The position numbers and the translations under genes are program-made. Shown one piece after another: positions 62,392 through 64,000 of a DNA stretch of 64,000 nt. The notes under the pieces were generated by a model. That model saw nothing but the letters and a program-made list of their open reading frames with translations, searched no databases and was not told the origin of the DNA. The stretch covers positions 44,880-108,879 of the forward strand of contig CAMOGA010000002.1 in the NCBI GenBank assembly GCA_946613885.1, written 5' to 3'. This stretch comes from an uncultured Pseudomonadota bacterium. Its GTDB lineage: Bacteria > Pseudomonadota > Alphaproteobacteria > Rs-D84. The first letter of the stretch is position 1, and each line of letters starts with the position of its first letter.

Positions 62392-62537
62392 AAACACCCC
62401 AAAAAAGGGGGGGGGTGTTTTGGTGGGAGTATGCTTGCGTTAATCGAGCAGAAAACAAACAACGGTTTGCTGATTTAATGAAACAGGTAAAAGAGTTTAA
62501 AGAGAAATGGTTAATTTCACCCGATGGTGAAAATTGA
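62392..62537 (+). repeat. Repeat C, copy 3
   Basis: Hairpin AAACACCCC (62392-62400)/GGGGTGTTT (62412-62420), including a run of nine G (homopolymer, so length uncertain), then ttttggtggg and a frame reading VNRAENKQRFADLMK... to GEN and TGA (62535-62537). Confidence 0.7.
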
Positions 62538-62600
62538 TATAATATATTGAAAATTAAATAATGATTGTTTAGCATGTTGGTATAACCAAAGGGGCCATAT

Positions 62601-62903
62601 ATGAAAAAATTATTGTTATTATCTTTATGTTTAGTTGTTGCAGCTTGTGACAATGGTGGTTTTATTGGGAAATGTTTACCAAACGAAAGAACCATAACAA
62701 CAACAGAAGAAAATGGGCAGGTTGTTGAAGTTAGTAAGACACATTTATTGTTATGTGGTTGTTTCGATAATAATGAATTAGATACTCCTAATTTTATGAT
62801 TTCAAAAGAAGAATTTAGTTTTGAATCTGAACTTGAATCTAATAAAATTTGTGACAGCCAGTGTTCAAAATTGTGTAAAAAACGCAATATTGTTCGAAAA
62901 TAA
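62601..62903 (+). CDS. Small Cys-rich lipoprotein
   Basis: A 100-residue lipoprotein: MKKLLLLSLCLVVAACDN gives a signal with lipobox VAAC. The mature part has seven further Cys (CLPN, CGC, CDSQC, LCKK), so it is probably disulphide-rich. No family recognised. It stands between two repeat-C copies. ATG 62601 has AAAGGGG 9 nt upstream. Confidence 0.6.
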   Translation: MKKLLLLSLCLVVAACDNGGFIGKCLPNERTITTTEENGQVVEVSKTHLLLCGCFDNNELDTPNFMISKEEFSFESELESNKICDSQCSKLCKKRNIVRK

Positions 62904-62969
62904 GTAAAATTTAATTATTTTTAAAAACGCCTTCTTCGAACCTGTGTAAATATTGAAATCTAAAGAAAA

Positions 62970-63079
62970 ACCGCACTTTTATAGTGCGGTGTATCTTTTG
63001 GTGGTAGTCAGCTTGCATTAATCGAGCAAAAAACAAACAAGAATTTTCTGATTTGATGAAACGGGCAAAAGAGTTTTAA
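62970..63079 (+). repeat. Repeat C, copy 4
   Basis: Hairpin ACCGCACT (62970-62977)/AGTGCGGT (62983-62990), then atcttttggtggtag and an in-frame INRAKNKQEFSDLMKRAKEF followed by a stop, so the tail is shorter than in copies 1 and 3. Confidence 0.7.
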
Positions 63080-63090
63080 AAACATCTAAA

Positions 63091-63828
63091 TTAATTAAGT
63101 TTACAAAAATTTTCTATGGCTTTGTTTCTTTTTTCTAAAAACACCATTTGTTTTTCAAGCAATTGTTCCCATTCTGCCTGTTTCCATGCAAATGGAGAAT
63201 GATTAAAAATATCATCATTATATGTACCAAAGAAGAAATCTACTTTTCCATCTTTAACCAAATCATCAAGGAAGAAAAAGTTTACATATTTTTCAAAACC
63301 TCTAACCCCAGTACCAAATAAACCAAAAAATTCTTTATCCATTAATAATATTTTTTCTAGTGGGTTTGGTTGTATATGTTCATAAAACCTTTTTATACAC
63401 TCCAAAGTTAAATCAAATCTGTCCTTAATTTGTCTATAAACACCACGACATTGGTTTATAGAATATCTATGTTTAGGGAATATTATTTCGCCACCAATAG
63501 TACGTGCTGTATCAAGGTATTCTTGATAAAGTTTTTTATAATAGTTAGAGCAAATGGAAAAATATTTTTCGTGTGTTTCTTTGTATTCTTTATACATTTC
63601 ATTCATGTTTATAATACAATCACTAGCAAATCGTATATTTTTTTCTTTATAAATTAAGTAATCATAATCCATACGATTACCAAAATCTAAGCATAATTTT
63701 TCTCTGCTGTATAATTCTTTTTGATAAATTCTTAAGGTGTTATTGAATATATCAGGATCCCCTTTTATATTGTTTTTAACGGAATCTTTAGTAAAATCTA
63801 AATGTATATTTATATCTGATTTTTCCAT
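63091..63828 (-). CDS. DUF6994-like protein
   Basis: A 245-residue soluble protein. The C-terminal half reads IIFPKHRYSINQCRG, DRFDLTLECIKRFYE, GFEKYVNFFFLDDLV and FFFGTYN, strongly like the DUF6994 pattern of widely scattered bacterial proteins whose function is unknown to me. ATG 63828 has AAAGG 9 nt upstream on the minus strand; a longer frame to 63918 has no site. It stands alone at the right edge after repeat C copy 4. Confidence 0.7.
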   Translation of the reverse strand: MEKSDINIHLDFTKDSVKNNIKGDPDIFNNTLRIYQKELYSREKLCLDFGNRMDYDYLIYKEKNIRFASDCIINMNEMYKEYKETHEKYFSICSNYYKKLYQEYLDTARTIGGEIIFPKHRYSINQCRGVYRQIKDRFDLTLECIKRFYEHIQPNPLEKILLMDKEFFGLFGTGVRGFEKYVNFFFLDDLVKDGKVDFFFGTYNDDIFNHSPFAWKQAEWEQLLEKQMVFLEKRNKAIENFCKLN

Positions 63829-64000
63829 ATTAAATAACCTTTGATTGTTTTGAAAAATTATATCATACAAATTAGTATATAACAAACTAAACCGCCTTTG
63901 TAGATTCGAACAGGGCAAACACTTGGAAATCTGGGCTGTTCGAAGATTGGTAAAATTTGGTGTTTTTTGAATGCGCTGTTTTCGAATCTTTAAAAGTATT

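Noticed and set aside
62407..62415. Nine-G run as a G-quadruplex or switch
   Set aside because: A single homopolymer in a repeat hairpin; its length may be a sequencing artefact and no four-tract pattern exists.
62327..62887. Minus-strand open frame across the repeat C and lipoprotein region
   Set aside because: It overlaps the lipoprotein gene antisense and both repeats and has no ribosome-binding site.

Overview
This is an A+T-rich, gene-dense stretch of a Gram-negative chromosome. It carries lipid A genes (lpxK, lpxC, a lysophospholipid acyltransferase), the lipoprotein exporter genes lolC and lolD, ftsQ, an ftsA-type gene, gyrB, aspS, uvrB, tsaE and ung, a PagL-like lipid A deacylase, and an R64-type (type IVb) pilus cluster. 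The gyrB and aspS products and the acyltransferase-lpxK pairing look alphaproteobacterial. My inference is a low-GC, host-associated (gut-type) alphaproteobacterium. I assigned no species.

Layout. 0-4.5 kb: envelope and accessory genes (LrgA/LrgB, a Cys-rich YkgJ-like protein, a repeat surface protein, a NADAR protein) and tRNA-fMet, with a copy of its 3' end 224 bp away. 4.5-7.5 kb: lipid A operon. 7.6-12.3 kb: pilO2-pilP-pilQ-pilR; a PilN-like secretin lipoprotein sits apart at 53.2 kb. 12.3-18.6 kb: RusA-like nuclease with an HTH partner, gyrB, two unknown genes, a HhH glycosylase-like gene, ung and a PagL-like gene. 18.7-23.9 kb: an accessory stretch with tRNA-Met, a dispersed GC-richer repeat in three copies, a Cas2-like-fold protein, a Bro-N protein, and a PEP-synthase-like phosphotransferase bracketed by direct repeats. 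23.9-38.2 kb: a surface-polysaccharide island with an MBOAT/AlgJ O-acylation module, a phage tail-fibre-like gene behind its own promoter, a TupA ATP-grasp protein, a nucleotide-sugar epimerase, a 1376-residue glycosyltransferase fusion and two more glycosyltransferase-type genes. 38.3-48.3 kb: tRNA-Thr, YgjV, an AlkD-like protein, a coiled-coil membrane protein, aspS, AsmA, uvrB, tsaE. 48.4-60 kb: an LRR protein, an FtsA-Rpe fusion, ftsQ, small lipoproteins, the secretin, lolC-unknown-lolD, and exported Cys-rich, hydrolase and flavodoxin proteins. 60-64 kb: small accessory genes separated by repeats.

The two strongest unusual observations are: (1) a near-perfect T-box element upstream of aspS, with a TGGC acceptor-binding sequence fitting the G73 of tRNA-Asp and an arrangement that predicts translational rather than transcriptional control; and (2) an unbroken 594-codon gene joining FtsA to ribulose-phosphate 3-epimerase through what looks like FtsA's membrane-targeting helix. 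Also notable are three promoters placed exactly 7 nt before a start codon (leaderless mRNAs), a recent gene conversion between two AlgJ-like genes, a permuted PEP-dependent phosphotransferase, and repeat families that behave like cassette boundaries.
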